DNA of 64,000 nucleotides, taken from Planctomycetota bacterium (GTDB lineage: Bacteria > Planctomycetota > Phycisphaerae > UBA1845). Every line of letters starts with the position of its first letter. Positions within the stretch are counted from its first letter, which is position 1. Below are positions 1-8,737 of the stretch, piece by piece. A model generated the notes under the pieces. The model was not told where the DNA came from. It did not search any database and saw only the letters and a list, made by a program, of their open reading frames with translations. The DNA lies in contig JAUWWQ010000011.1 of NCBI GenBank assembly GCA_030616775.1, positions 1 through 64,000 on the forward strand. Direction: 5' to 3'. Both the position numbers and the translations under genes were made by a program.

Positions 1-102
1 AGAAGGAAGGCGATCCGTTGAGACAAGAGTTGACGATCCGCGAGTGGCAAACAAAGCGAGTGCCGAGACTACAACTCGCCCGGAAAAGGGCCAAACCCCA
101 GA

Positions 103-134
103 GAAGGGCGGGCTTGCGGCCAAGCCCGCCCTTC
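103..134 (-). terminator. Strong hairpin after the beta-helix gene
   Basis: A 14-bp perfect stem (103-116 pairing with 121-134) with the tetraloop CGGC lies 31 bases past the stop codon of the minus-strand gene at 166-4224. No clear T-run follows on the minus strand, so it may be a transcript-end hairpin or a member of the dispersed GC-rich palindromes seen elsewhere in the window. Confidence 0.5.
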
Positions 135-165
135 CTTCGGTATGTCTACCTCGAGCTACACCCGG

Positions 166-3100
166 TTACGGGCATCCGTCCGGTCCGGGCCAGCCAGTTG
201 CCGGAGGCGTCTGCGCCGGCGGATAGGCGAACCCGCGGAACGCATCGAGCTCAAACGTACAGTCTGAAATGTTCACCAGCCCGTCCGGCAAATTGGGCTC
301 GATGTCCGCCCTGGACTTTAGCACCGCGCCCACCAAGTTCCTGAACTTGTCAAAGCACGCAGTGACATCCGTGGCCATGTTCACGACTCCCTCAGGCGGG
401 CTGCACGGAATGACCGCGCAAGTCCCCACCGAATCGCCCCACTTGCTCGTGGTTATCGTCAGCGGGGCCGAGTAGTGATCCTCGTTCTCGAAGTCGCACT
501 GGCACTCGATGGCCTGCACGTCGTAGACGGCGCTGGGGATGATTTCGTCATCGGTCACATGGAGAACTTCCACCGTGCTCCAGTCCATACAGAGCGGGCT
601 ACCCTGCAGGTGAGCGCTCATGAAGTCCGGCCAGCCCGGTTCGTGGGCAATCTTGCCGGAGTTCTCACTGACTTGCTGGGGCTCGCCGACCCAGCAACTG
701 GTGTCGTTAAATCCGTCGAACGGGGCCGGCAGGGTAGTCAGAGTCACCCGCAAGGCCGTCTGATAGCCGGCGTTGCCGGGAACCATGGAGATGTAGCGGA
801 TCTTCTCATAACCGGCCTCTCCGGCCGGCGTCGATGGTGGAGCGAGTTCCGGGCACTCGCACTCGTCGGGGACGCCATTGGTGTTGTCGTCGCTGCTCTG
901 GCCGCAGTCGGGGACATTGCAGTCGCCGCCGAGGGCCTCGCAGTCCAAATCGCATATGTCGGGGATGTCGTTCTCATTGCAGTCGCCGAACGGGTATTCA
1001 TAGGCTCCCATGTCCACGACAGCCTTACCGTCGCTGTCACCGTCCAAAACGCGCGGATTCCCGTCGAGGTCGGTGGCTTCCGTTACGTCCGTGTTGTCGC
1101 CCGTGTCGATGCAGGGTGAACCGGTAGACAGGCGCAGGTCGCCGTAGTCGTCGTTGGCCCCCTCATCGATCTCCGTCGTCGCCGGGTCGTCGCCCCATCC
1201 ATCGCCACCGTCGTAGGGGTCGCGCGCAAAGAGCGGGTCGGCGTCGATGTTGGTCGCCCCCGGGTACCCGCCCTGGACGTCGCTGTAGGTGACGACCGGC
1301 GTGCTGCTATCGTTCCAAATCTCCGGACCACCGGATGCGGCCGAGTCACCCCAGAAAATGCAGTTGGTCACCGTCGGGCTGCTGGTGTAGTAGTTGGACA
1401 TCCCGCCGCCGCCGTCGTCACCGGCCGTATTCCCGCTGAACGTGCAGTTGGTCACCGTCGGGTCGCTGTGGACGGAGTTGGACATGCCCCCGCCGCGGTT
1501 GGTGCCCGAGTTCCCGCTGAAGACGCAGTTGGTCACGGTCGGGCTGCTCTCGTGGTTGCGCATCCCGCCGCCGTAGTCGGCCGAGTTTCCGCTGAAGGTG
1601 CAGTTGGTCACCGTCGGGTCGCTTGCAATGGTTACTTTGCGGTTGAGCATTGCACCGCCGGAGGGTCCGGTGTTCCCAGTGAAGATACAGTTGGTCACTG
1701 CCGGGTCGCTAGCTTCGTAGTTAGCCATCGCCCCACCGCCAAGCGAAGCCGCGTTCCCGGTGAACGTGCAGTTGGTCACCGTCGGGCTGGCAACGTGGTT
1801 GTACATGCCGCCGCCGGCGGCCACATCGATGCTGCCGCCGCCGGCTGTGTTCCCGCTGAACGTGCAGTTGGCTATCGTCGGACTGGTAGAGTGGTTGGAC
1901 ATTGCGCCTCCCGTCCCCGCCGTATTCCCACTGAAAGCGCAGTTCATCACCGTCGCTGTGGCTCCAGTGCTGCAAATCCCGCCGCCATGTTGGTTGGCGT
2001 GGTTTCCGGTGAACGTGCACCCCGTCACCGTCGCGCTGCTACCAGTCGCATTGATCATTCCGCCACCTATGGGGGCTTCGTTACCAATGAACGTGCAGTT
2101 GGTCACCGTGGGGTTGCTGTCGATATAGTTGGACATCCCGCCGCCGCGCTCACTCGAGTTCCCGGCAAACGTGCAGTTGGTCACGGTCGGATGGCTTTGG
2201 GAGTTGTGCATACCGCCACCGTAGTAGGTCCCGGTGTTCCCGCTGAACGTGCAGTTGGCAACCGTCGGGCTGGCGGAGAAGTTGTACATGCCCCCGCCGC
2301 GGAGGTACCCATCGCCAGTGTCGGTGCCGGTACCGCCGGTAATCGTGAAGCCGTCGAGGATTGTGTCCGATCCCTCGCCGCTGTCGCACTTGACCACGCT
2401 GGTGCCCAGGCCCGTGGCGTCGATCGTGGTCACGTCGCGCCCGTCGCTGCTGTGCAAGTCGATCCCCTTGCCCTGAAAGTCGATGGCCTCGTAGTACGTC
2501 CCGGGGGCTACGACGATCTCGTCTCCCTCGTCACACGTTGCATCGATCGCGAACTGGATGCTGCAGTACGGGTCCTGTTCGGTCCCGGAACCCTGTCCGG
2601 GACAAGTGTCATCGTCGACGTAGATCGTCATGGCCCCGGCGTAGGAGTCGAACTGCCGCTCGTAGGCCCCCATGTCGACGATCGGAGGCGTGCCCAAGCC
2701 CCCGTCGGTCACGCCGGCGTCGTCCACAAATCGCGGGTTGCCGTCCAGGTCCGTCGTAACGGCTGCGGCCGCGCCGTTATTCCCCTGGTCCACGCACGGG
2801 GAGTCGCAGCCCAGCCGCAGGTCGCCGCTGATGGCATCGACGAAGAGCGGATCGGCGTCGATGTTCGTTTCCCCGGCGTAGCCGCCCTGGACGTCGCTAT
2901 AGGTGACAGCCGGCGTGCTGGAATAGTTGTAGATCTCGGGATCGGACGGGGCCGTGTCGCCCCAGAAAATGCAGTTGGTCACAGTCGGGTTGCTGGAGGT
3001 GTAGTTGGACATCCCGCCGCCGTAGTTGCCTGCCAAGTTCCCGCTGAAGGTGCAGTTGGTGACCGCCGGGTTGCTGGAGTTGTTGTTGACCATCCCGCCG

Positions 3101-4224
3101 CCGAAGTCGGCCGCCGTGTTGCCGCTGAACGTGCAGTTGGTCACAGTCGGGCTGCTGTAATTGTTGATCATCCCGCCGCCTATAAATCCACTGGCTGAGT
3201 TTCCGACGAACGTGCAGTTGGTCACCGCCGGGCTGGCAAGGTAGTTGTACATCCCGCCGCCAACCATAAGGCCCGTGTTCCCGAGAAAACTGCATCGGGT
3301 CACCGTCGGGCTGCTCTCATCATTGAACATCCCGCCCCCCCCAAAATTAGTGGTCGAGTTTCCGCTGAACGTGCAGTCGGTCACCGTAGGCTCGGCGTTG
3401 TTATAGTTGTACATCCCGCCGCCGTGAGAGGCCGTGTTCCCGCTGAACGTGCAGTCGGTCACCGTCGGCAGGCTGCCTTCATTGATGTTCGCCATCCCGC
3501 CGCCTTGCGAACTGGCGCTGTTTCCGCTGAATGTGCAGTCGGTCACCGTCGGTTCGCCGTTGTTCAGCATCCCGCCCCCGGTACCTGCCGTGTTCCCGGT
3601 GAACACGCAATTGATTACGTGGGCTGTCGCGCCAACACGCACGGACATCCCGCCGCCGAAGGTGGCCGAGTTCCCGGTGAACGTGCAGTTGGCCACCGTC
3701 GGGTCCCCGCTGATGTTGGTCATCCCGCCGCCGTTGTTGTAAGGGGTTGACGCGTTCGCGTTCCCAGCGGTGATGGTGAAGCCGTCGAGGACGCCCGTGT
3801 CGTCGGTCCCGCTGGCGGTGACCACCTGATAGCTGTTGTCCGTGGTACCCGCCGCTCCGATGTCGCCGGAGAGGATCGTCTCGTAGGTCTCGATGTCCCG
3901 TTCATCGGGGTCGCCCGCCCCGCAACCGGCGTAGCCCCCTTCGATCGTCACGCCGTTTTTGAGCTGGTGCGTCGCGGTGCGATCCGTCCCGCTGGTCGGC
4001 TTGTACGTGCCGTCGGCAACGTGAATCGTGTCACCGGAGCCCGCAACGGCCAGGGCTCCTTGCAGGTCAAGGAAGGCCTGACACCATGAGGTGCCGTTGT
4101 GCGGCGTTGTGTCGGCGTTCTCGTCGACGTACCAGGTGAATCCGTGCGCGGCGCCGGCCGTTATCAGCACACAGGCAAAAGACCCAAACAGCGTTCGAGT
4201 TCGATTCAGGCAACACACGATCAA
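166..4224 (-). CDS. Large secreted beta-helix repeat protein with dockerin-like tail
   Basis: This is a 1352-residue exported protein. Residues 1-28 form a signal peptide (basic start, hydrophobic core, AHG-type cleavage site). Most of the rest is two arrays of ~23-residue repeats built around 'TVTNCTFSGN' and 'GGGM.N', matching right-handed parallel beta-helix/Chlamydia-PMP-like repeats. The arrays (roughly residues 110-430 and 610-1010) are separated by a linker that resembles a second copy of the N-terminal 'YVDDD..G.GT..PYCSIQ' module. Near residue 1120 an Asn/Asp-rich segment (CNENDIPDICD, then DNTNGVPDECE) resembles calcium-binding type-3/dockerin-like repeats. The final ~200 residues form the module that ends many planctomycete surface proteins (DGLVNISDCTFELDAFRG). 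The likely location is the cell surface. The substrate or partner is unknown. The long plus-strand ORFs across this gene are mirror images of the repeats. Confidence 0.85.
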   Translation of the reverse strand: MIVCCLNRTRTLFGSFACVLITAGAAHGFTWYVDENADTTPHNGTSWCQAFLDLQGALAVAGSGDTIHVADGTYKPTSGTDRTATHQLKNGVTIEGGYAGCGAGDPDERDIETYETILSGDIGAAGTTDNSYQVVTASGTDDTGVLDGFTITAGNANASTPYNNGGGMTNISGDPTVANCTFTGNSATFGGGMSVRVGATAHVINCVFTGNTAGTGGGMLNNGEPTVTDCTFSGNSASSQGGGMANINEGSLPTVTDCTFSGNTASHGGGMYNYNNAEPTVTDCTFSGNSTTNFGGGGMFNDESSPTVTRCSFLGNTGLMVGGGMYNYLASPAVTNCTFVGNSASGFIGGGMINNYSSPTVTNCTFSGNTAADFGGGMVNNNSSNPAVTNCTFSGNLAGNYGGGMSNYTSSNPTVTNCIFWGDTAPSDPEIYNYSSTPAVTYSDVQGGYAGETNIDADPLFVDAISGDLRLGCDSPCVDQGNNGAAAAVTTDLDGNPRFVDDAGVTDGGLGTPPIVDMGAYERQFDSYAGAMTIYVDDDTCPGQGSGTEQDPYCSIQFAIDATCDEGDEIVVAPGTYYEAIDFQGKGIDLHSSDGRDVTTIDATGLGTSVVKCDSGEGSDTILDGFTITGGTGTDTGDGYLRGGGMYNFSASPTVANCTFSGNTGTYYGGGMHNSQSHPTVTNCTFAGNSSERGGGMSNYIDSNPTVTNCTFIGNEAPIGGGMINATGSSATVTGCTFTGNHANQHGGGICSTGATATVMNCAFSGNTAGTGGAMSNHSTSPTIANCTFSGNTAGGGSIDVAAGGGMYNHVASPTVTNCTFTGNAASLGGGAMANYEASDPAVTNCIFTGNTGPSGGAMLNRKVTIASDPTVTNCTFSGNSADYGGGMRNHESSPTVTNCVFSGNSGTNRGGGMSNSVHSDPTVTNCTFSGNTAGDDGGGGMSNYYTSSPTVTNCIFWGDSAASGGPEIWNDSSTPVVTYSDVQGGYPGATNIDADPLFARDPYDGGDGWGDDPATTEIDEGANDDYGDLRLSTGSPCIDTGDNTDVTEATDLDGNPRVLDGDSDGKAVVDMGAYEYPFGDCNENDIPDICDLDCEALGGDCNVPDCGQSSDDNTNGVPDECECPELAPPSTPAGEAGYEKIRYISMVPGNAGYQTALRVTLTTLPAPFDGFNDTSCWVGEPQQVSENSGKIAHEPGWPDFMSAHLQGSPLCMDWSTVEVLHVTDDEIIPSAVYDVQAIECQCDFENEDHYSAPLTITTSKWGDSVGTCAVIPCSPPEGVVNMATDVTACFDKFRNLVGAVLKSRADIEPNLPDGLVNISDCTFELDAFRGFAYPPAQTPPATGWPGPDGCP

Positions 4225-5047
4225 TCCTCCTCTAGACCAGATTTCGTTTTCGTGTACCGCAGGAGCCCCCTCTTTCCCCCCTTGCAGGGGGGACGGTTGA
4301 GGTCGCTAAGCACATACATGCGAAGGACGGCGCCCAGTCGAAGAGATCGCAGCGTTTCACAGGCGTTGAGAAAAGCGCGGGCGCGCCGATCAAATGGTGA
4401 GCAGCCGCTTGAAAAGCGGCTATAGACATCCTCCGCAGGTGGGTGCAACCTTGCCCTCCGACCTCTCTCTGAGGCAATGCCAGATTACTCAATCCTCACG
4501 CCGGCGTCAAGCAAACTCACCAGGTTATTGCCAAATGGGTGCGTGACAGTCTAGGCGGCTTCATCGCCGTAGGCTGTTGCAGCCTGAAAGGCTGACCTAC
4601 AGTAGCCGTGGGCAAGTCCGCCACAGGTGGACGCCGCCCACGGTAACCCCAACACCCGTTCCATTCGACCCTGCAAGGGTCGTATGAACGCCACGTTGCA
4701 CGCGCCGCAGAGAATAGACGACCCTTTCAGGGTCGGGCGGCTTGGTAACACCCGGACCCGGTGGCGGCGCTACGCTTGCCACCGGCTACTTTCGGGCAGG
4801 CCTTCAGCCTGCGATCATGCCCGACGTTTCTGTCACGGACCCTTGCCAATCTATCATGCCCGATTCCCAGGATCGGCGTCCATCGGAACCCGTAATACAA
4901 CGGGTTTTTGCGAGATGAGCTGTCAACATCCAGCCGTGTAGGTCGGGTCTGCAGACCCGACATTGGGATCCGGTTTCCGTAGGCGTCGGGTTCGCAGACC
5001 CGACATTGGGATCCGGTTTCCATAGGCGTCGGGTCGGATGACCCGAC
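4225..5047. other. Non-coding gap with palindromic repeats
   Basis: No convincing gene is seen in these ~820 bases. The stretch holds several short inverted repeats (for example around 4401-4425, and CCCTGCAAGGGTC and CCCTTTCAGGGTC types at 4670-4735) and ends in a three-unit tandem palindromic repeat. The upstream part must carry the promoter of the beta-helix gene, but no clear -35/-10 pair could be picked. Confidence 0.5.
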
Positions 5048-5050
5048 CTA
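4942..5050. repeat. Three 43-bp tandem units, each with a GTCGGGT/ACCCGAC hairpin
   Basis: GTCGGGT begins at 4942, 4985 and 5028, giving an exact 43-bp period. Each unit has the inverted partner ACCCGAC after 4-6 bases. The first two are joined by the same spacer (ATTGGGATCCGGTTTCC). The last unit runs to the stop codon of the endonuclease III gene at 5048. This could serve as a transcript-end or messenger-stability hairpin array. Confidence 0.8.
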
Positions 5051-5713
5051 CATTGCTGACGGACAGTGCCCGGCCAGCGTGCAGTGCTCACAGTCCGGTT
5101 TACGGGCGGGGCAGACTTTGCGGCCGTGCCAGATCAGTGAGTGGCCGACGAAGGTCCACTCCTTGCGGGGAATGATCTCCATCAGGTCACGCTCGATCTT
5201 GACGGCGTCTTTGCTGTCTTTGCCGGACCAGGTGAGTGCCAGGCGCGTGGCAAGGCGCCCGACGTGGGTATCAACCACCACGCCTTCGCATTTGCCGAAC
5301 GCGCTGCCTAGAACGACATTGGCCGTCTTACGGGCGACACCGGGAAGGGTCAGTAAGTCGTCCATGTTGTCAGGGACATGGCCGCCGAAAGTGTCGGCGA
5401 CCTTCCAGCAGGCGCCTTGGATGCTCTTGGTCTTTTGACGGAAAAATCCGGTCGAATGGATGATCTCTTCGATCTGGCCGGGTGAAGCCCCCGCCAGTGC
5501 CCGGGCTGTCTTGAATCGTTTGAACAGAACCGGCGTGACCTTGTTGACCGTTTCGTCGGTCGATTGAGCCGAGAGGATGGTAGCCACCAGAAGCTGCAAC
5601 GGATTCCTGTGGCGAAGCGCAGTATCAGCGTCAGGGTATGACTTATGCAAAGCCGAGACGATCTTCCGTGCTCGCTTCTTCTTGGCCTCCAATGACTCGC
5701 TGGTCTTCAACAT
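5048..5713 (-). CDS. nth: Endonuclease III (DNA glycosylase/AP lyase)
   Basis: This base-excision repair enzyme removes oxidised pyrimidines and cuts the abasic site. The 221-residue product has the expected domains: the helix-hairpin-helix LPGVARKTANVVL with the catalytic Lys, the catalytic Asp in VVDTHVGR, and the C-terminal 4Fe-4S loop with Cys spacing C-X6-C-X2-C-X5-C (from CPARKPDCEHC). ATG at 5713 is preferred. An upstream in-frame TTG at 5779 would add 22 residues and overlap the neighbouring moaD-moaE gene by 28 bp. The N-terminus from the ATG (MLKTSESLE) already extends past that of typical Nth. The gene lies immediately downstream of the molybdopterin gene on the same strand, so co-transcription is likely. 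Confidence 0.93.
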   Translation of the reverse strand: MLKTSESLEAKKKRARKIVSALHKSYPDADTALRHRNPLQLLVATILSAQSTDETVNKVTPVLFKRFKTARALAGASPGQIEEIIHSTGFFRQKTKSIQGACWKVADTFGGHVPDNMDDLLTLPGVARKTANVVLGSAFGKCEGVVVDTHVGRLATRLALTWSGKDSKDAVKIERDLMEIIPRKEWTFVGHSLIWHGRKVCPARKPDCEHCTLAGHCPSAM

Positions 5714-5751
5714 GATGGTTGACGGTTCGGCTCTCTCGGACGAAGCCTTAT

Positions 5752-6453
5752 TTAACTCGTTTGCTCCGGCTGTACCCAACGCACGTATCCGTCTTCAAAG
5801 ATATCCTTTTTCCAGATGGGCACTTCCTTTTTGATTGTGTCGATCAGCCAGCGACAGGCTTCGAACGCCTCCGCCCGATGGCCGCAGGCAACGGCGATCA
5901 TGAGCGCCACCTCTCCCGGCGGTATGCCCCCAAGGCGATGAATGATTGCCACGCGTCCGGCCGACCAGCGTTTCTTAGCCTCTCCGGCCAGACGTTCGAG
6001 TTGCTGCCGTGTCATCGACTCATAGGCCTCATAGTCCAGCCGGAGGATCGCACCATGTTCGGGATCGACGTCGCGCCGGGTGGCACCCTCAAACGTAACG
6101 ATCCCGCCGAGCAGCGGATCACCCATTACGAAATCACGCACACGCTGAGCGGGAATCGGATCGGTGACGAGGTCGACTAGTATGGTATTCTCGGCCTCTC
6201 CGCCGGAGACCGGTGGGATCAGTGCCACGTTGTCGCCGCCGTGCAGCACGGTGTCGTCGCTTGCGAAATCCTGGTTGACGGCGAAGCGTATCGTTGGCAG
6301 GGCACGGCTCAGCTTCGAGTATCGCTCGGACAGGACGCTGCGCAGGTCCGCGACGGTGCTTCCTTCGGCGACCTCCAACAACACCGTCTCCGCGTCTGCC
6401 AGATTCTTGGCCGGGCCGAGAAAGAGTACACTAATCTGGACCACGGGTCTCAC
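5752..6453 (-). CDS. MoaD-MoaE fusion, molybdopterin synthase
   Basis: Both subunits of molybdopterin synthase lie in one 233-residue chain. Residues ~1-88 are a ubiquitin-fold MoaD domain ending PPVSGG. Residues ~92-230 are MoaE, with YEAYESMT, the dimer/active-site stretch HRLGGIPPGEVA, and KKEVPIWKK carrying the catalytic Lys. The enzyme adds two sulfurs to precursor Z (cPMP) to form molybdopterin. In stand-alone MoaD the terminal Gly-Gly must be free to become a thiocarboxylate. Here it is internal and followed by EAENTI, so either the chain is cut after GG, as reported for the mycobacterial MoaX fusion, or another MoaD serves. No other molybdenum-cofactor gene is in the window. The downstream neighbour is nth. 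Confidence 0.92.
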   Translation of the reverse strand: MRPVVQISVLFLGPAKNLADAETVLLEVAEGSTVADLRSVLSERYSKLSRALPTIRFAVNQDFASDDTVLHGGDNVALIPPVSGGEAENTILVDLVTDPIPAQRVRDFVMGDPLLGGIVTFEGATRRDVDPEHGAILRLDYEAYESMTRQQLERLAGEAKKRWSAGRVAIIHRLGGIPPGEVALMIAVACGHRAEAFEACRWLIDTIKKEVPIWKKDIFEDGYVRWVQPEQTS

Positions 6454-6516
6454 ACTCAGCTACGTAACAGAGCCTGGTTCTCTCTTTCAACTCAAACTGA
6501 CTGATTTCTCGCTCCC

Positions 6517-6607
6517 GAGCCGCAGACTTGAAGTCTGCGCGGACTGCCGATTGCCATTGACGCTGACTCGGTGAACGCGAGGCCGCGCGGGCTAAAGCCC
6601 GCGGCTC
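6517..6607. repeat. Paired palindromic repeat (GAGCCGCAG.../...CTGCGGCTC type)
   Basis: The left arm (6517-6542) and right arm (6583-6607) are each palindromic. The right arm matches 63749-63773 exactly in its 25 bases, including GGGCTAAAGCCC. The left arm is a variant with GACTTGAAGTC at its centre. The pair sits between the O-methyltransferase stop and the moaD-moaE start. Confidence 0.85.
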
Positions 6608-6653
6608 AGGGGTCTACGCTCAACCGCAACGAACGAACCGGTCAGTTCGAGTT

Positions 6654-7223
6654 TTAACGAACCGTCCGTTTGATCGACAACTCCATGCCGTTGCCGACCG
6701 GAACCGTCGTCGAATAGAAATCATCGCGCCGACGAATCCAGGCCACGAACTCCGCAAGCCGGTCGGCGAGGTCTATCGTGTTATCAGTGAGCACGGCGGC
6801 ACGGTCGCTGAGCTTCTCGGCGACAAGCTCCACGTATCGAATGCAGCTTTCCTTGTCGGCGTCGTTGAGGACAAAGTCGATCGGGCCGGAGAGCGACTCC
6901 AGAACGTCAGCCGCCCTGCCGGTTCGCACATCCACGCACGCCGTCAGGCCGCCGGAGTCGAAATACTTCCGAGCGGCCTCACTCTTGCGCGGGTCGTGAT
7001 CTATGGTGATCAGCGTCCCGCCGTTCTCACGCAGCGCGGAAGCAATCCACAGACCGCTGTAGCCGTAACTCGTGCCGATCTCGACGCCGTGCTTTGCCCC
7101 GCAGCCAAGGATCAGGGCATGGACAAACTCACCCGCCTGGCGCGGAATGGCCAGCGCATCGTCGACTGTTGCGATGAACTGTTCCAGCTCACCGATGGTC
7201 CTGGCTACCCGCTCATTCATCAT
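6654..7223 (-). CDS. Class I SAM-dependent O-methyltransferase
   Basis: The 189-residue product resembles the catechol/caffeoyl-CoA O-methyltransferase family. HGVEIGTSYGYSGLW is the SAM-binding glycine loop, followed by the acidic ribose-binding residue in LITIDHD and the metal-binding region FVLNDADKESC. The C-terminus (NGMELSIKR) also fits the family. The methyl acceptor cannot be told from sequence. ATG at 7223 is followed by a second in-frame ATG. The gene sits between mrp and the molybdopterin gene on the same strand, but a repeat element and gaps separate them, so operon membership is uncertain. Confidence 0.85.
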   Translation of the reverse strand: MMNERVARTIGELEQFIATVDDALAIPRQAGEFVHALILGCGAKHGVEIGTSYGYSGLWIASALRENGGTLITIDHDPRKSEAARKYFDSGGLTACVDVRTGRAADVLESLSGPIDFVLNDADKESCIRYVELVAEKLSDRAAVLTDNTIDLADRLAEFVAWIRRRDDFYSTTVPVGNGMELSIKRTVR

Positions 7224-7290
7224 GGAAGCTCCTGCGAGAACTGCCGATTACGCCGTTCGGCAGATGCCCCGTGGAATAGTAGCGTGCCGC

Positions 7291-8370
7291 CTACTCGATC
7301 GAAAGTGTCGGCGCCGCGGCTTGAAGTCGGCTTCTTATGCTAACCTGCCCGGCCATGTTGGTGACGACTTGGTGGATCGCAGCGCACAGGTGGTCCTCGG
7401 TGTCGGTGAAGGCTTTCTCCGGCGTACCCTCGTCGCCGTAGACTCGTATTTTGGCGTTTAACGGGATCTCGCCGAGGAACGGGACGCCGAGTTCGCCAGC
7501 AGCGACTTTCGCCCCGCCGTGGTCAAACGGCTCGTCGCGATGACCGCACTTAGGGCACAGGTAGTAGCTCATGTTTTCGATGATGCCAAGACACGGAACG
7601 TTGAGCTGTTCGTACATCCTGACCGCCCGCCGGGCGTCGACCAATGCAATATCCTGTGGCGTGCAAACCACGACCGAGCCGGTCATGGGAATCAACTGGG
7701 CCAGACTCAACGGTACGTCGCCCGTGCCCGGCGGCAGGTCGACAATCAGGTAATCGAGCTCGCCCCAGTCAACCTGTCCGAGAAACTGGGTGATCACACC
7801 ATGTGTCATGGGGCCTCGCCAGATCAACGGCCTGTCCCGATCCACCATGAAGCCGATGCTCATGATCTTCACGCCACCGGCCAGGGGCGGGACCATCATG
7901 TTATCCCGCAACGAAGGTCTGGCCCCTTCGATTCCGGTCATCGTTGGGATGCTCGGACCATATACATCCGCGTCCATGATGCCGGCGGTTGCTCCCATTC
8001 GGCGAAGGCCGTATGCCAGTAGAACGGCGGCCATGCTTTTGCCAACACCACCCTTCCCTGCGCCCACAGCGACAATGTTCTTCACTCCGGGCAATTGCGG
8101 GGTATCCCCATGACTCGACCGGACCTTGGCGCTCCACCTGATCTCGACGGCTTGCACGCCCTCGATTCGCCTGACCGCTTGCTCGATGTCGATCTTGATA
8201 CGCTGCTTGAGCGGACACGTCGGCGTGGTCAGCTCGATGTCGATAAGGACTCTTGATCCGTCGATGGCGACGTGCTTGACCATGTCCAGCGAGATCAGGT
8301 CCTTATGCAGCTCGGGGTCCTTGACCGTGCGCAATTGCGCCCGCACTTGGTCTACCGTAATTGCACTCAT
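7291..8370 (-). CDS. mrp: Mrp/ApbC-type iron-sulfur carrier ATPase
   Basis: This P-loop ATPase is of the kind that carries and delivers 4Fe-4S clusters to apoproteins in the cytoplasm. The first ~85 residues are a DUF59/MIP18 domain (VKDPELHKDL, TTPTCPL). The deviant Walker A GAGKGGVGKS follows near residues 103-112, then DLPPGTGD and the cluster-binding CPKC motif (YYLCPKCGH). The length (359) is normal for the family. ATG at 8370 leads directly into the DUF59 domain. No other Fe-S assembly genes are adjacent, although the window has many Fe-S enzymes (endonuclease III, the ETF oxidoreductase). Confidence 0.93.
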   Translation of the reverse strand: MSAITVDQVRAQLRTVKDPELHKDLISLDMVKHVAIDGSRVLIDIELTTPTCPLKQRIKIDIEQAVRRIEGVQAVEIRWSAKVRSSHGDTPQLPGVKNIVAVGAGKGGVGKSMAAVLLAYGLRRMGATAGIMDADVYGPSIPTMTGIEGARPSLRDNMMVPPLAGGVKIMSIGFMVDRDRPLIWRGPMTHGVITQFLGQVDWGELDYLIVDLPPGTGDVPLSLAQLIPMTGSVVVCTPQDIALVDARRAVRMYEQLNVPCLGIIENMSYYLCPKCGHRDEPFDHGGAKVAAGELGVPFLGEIPLNAKIRVYGDEGTPEKAFTDTEDHLCAAIHQVVTNMAGQVSIRSRLQAAAPTLSIE

Positions 8371-8737
8371 TCCGGGGAAAGCTCCAGGACCGACGGTTCA
8401 ATCAGTCGCCGCGGACAGTCCGCCAACCCGCGGGCGCATCGTCCAAGGCCGTTTGGCAATAGCAATATAGCACCAATTTGGTACCATATCCAGGTTCAAA
8501 TAAACATAAACACGCCAGTCACACGCTCGGCCTGGACTTCCAGGCTGACCCAACCGTGGCGAGGCCACTGCATCGCCGATATCTGGTCAATAGCGGCCCC
8601 TTCGGGTAGGCTTCCGGATCGGGATAGTCGGTCGTCAGATGACGGGATCGCTGACGAAGAGCAACGTAGGATCCCCTGCGACGGGGTGGGAATCTAGAAA
8701 GCACTACTTTAGGTATGTTCTTGGAGCGTTAAGCACC
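8371..8737. other. Divergent intergenic region, probable promoters
   Basis: These 367 bases separate the minus-strand mrp from the plus-strand exported protein. A locally A/T-rich patch (about 8460-8515) is the likeliest promoter area for one or both genes. An ORF beginning at 8639 is only an in-frame extension of the next gene and lacks a signal peptide at its own start. Confidence 0.4.

Noticed and set aside
1468-3198. 576-residue plus-strand ORF opposite the beta-helix gene
   Set aside because: It mirrors the repeats of the minus-strand gene, has a meaningless repeated composition and no signal or family resemblance.
4942-5050. Possible CRISPR array
   Set aside because: Only three units, a constant rather than variable spacer and each unit palindromic; no cas genes nearby.
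5714-5779. TTG start extending endonuclease III by 22 residues
   Set aside because: It would overlap the moaD-moaE gene by 28 bp, uses a rare start and adds residues not seen in the family.
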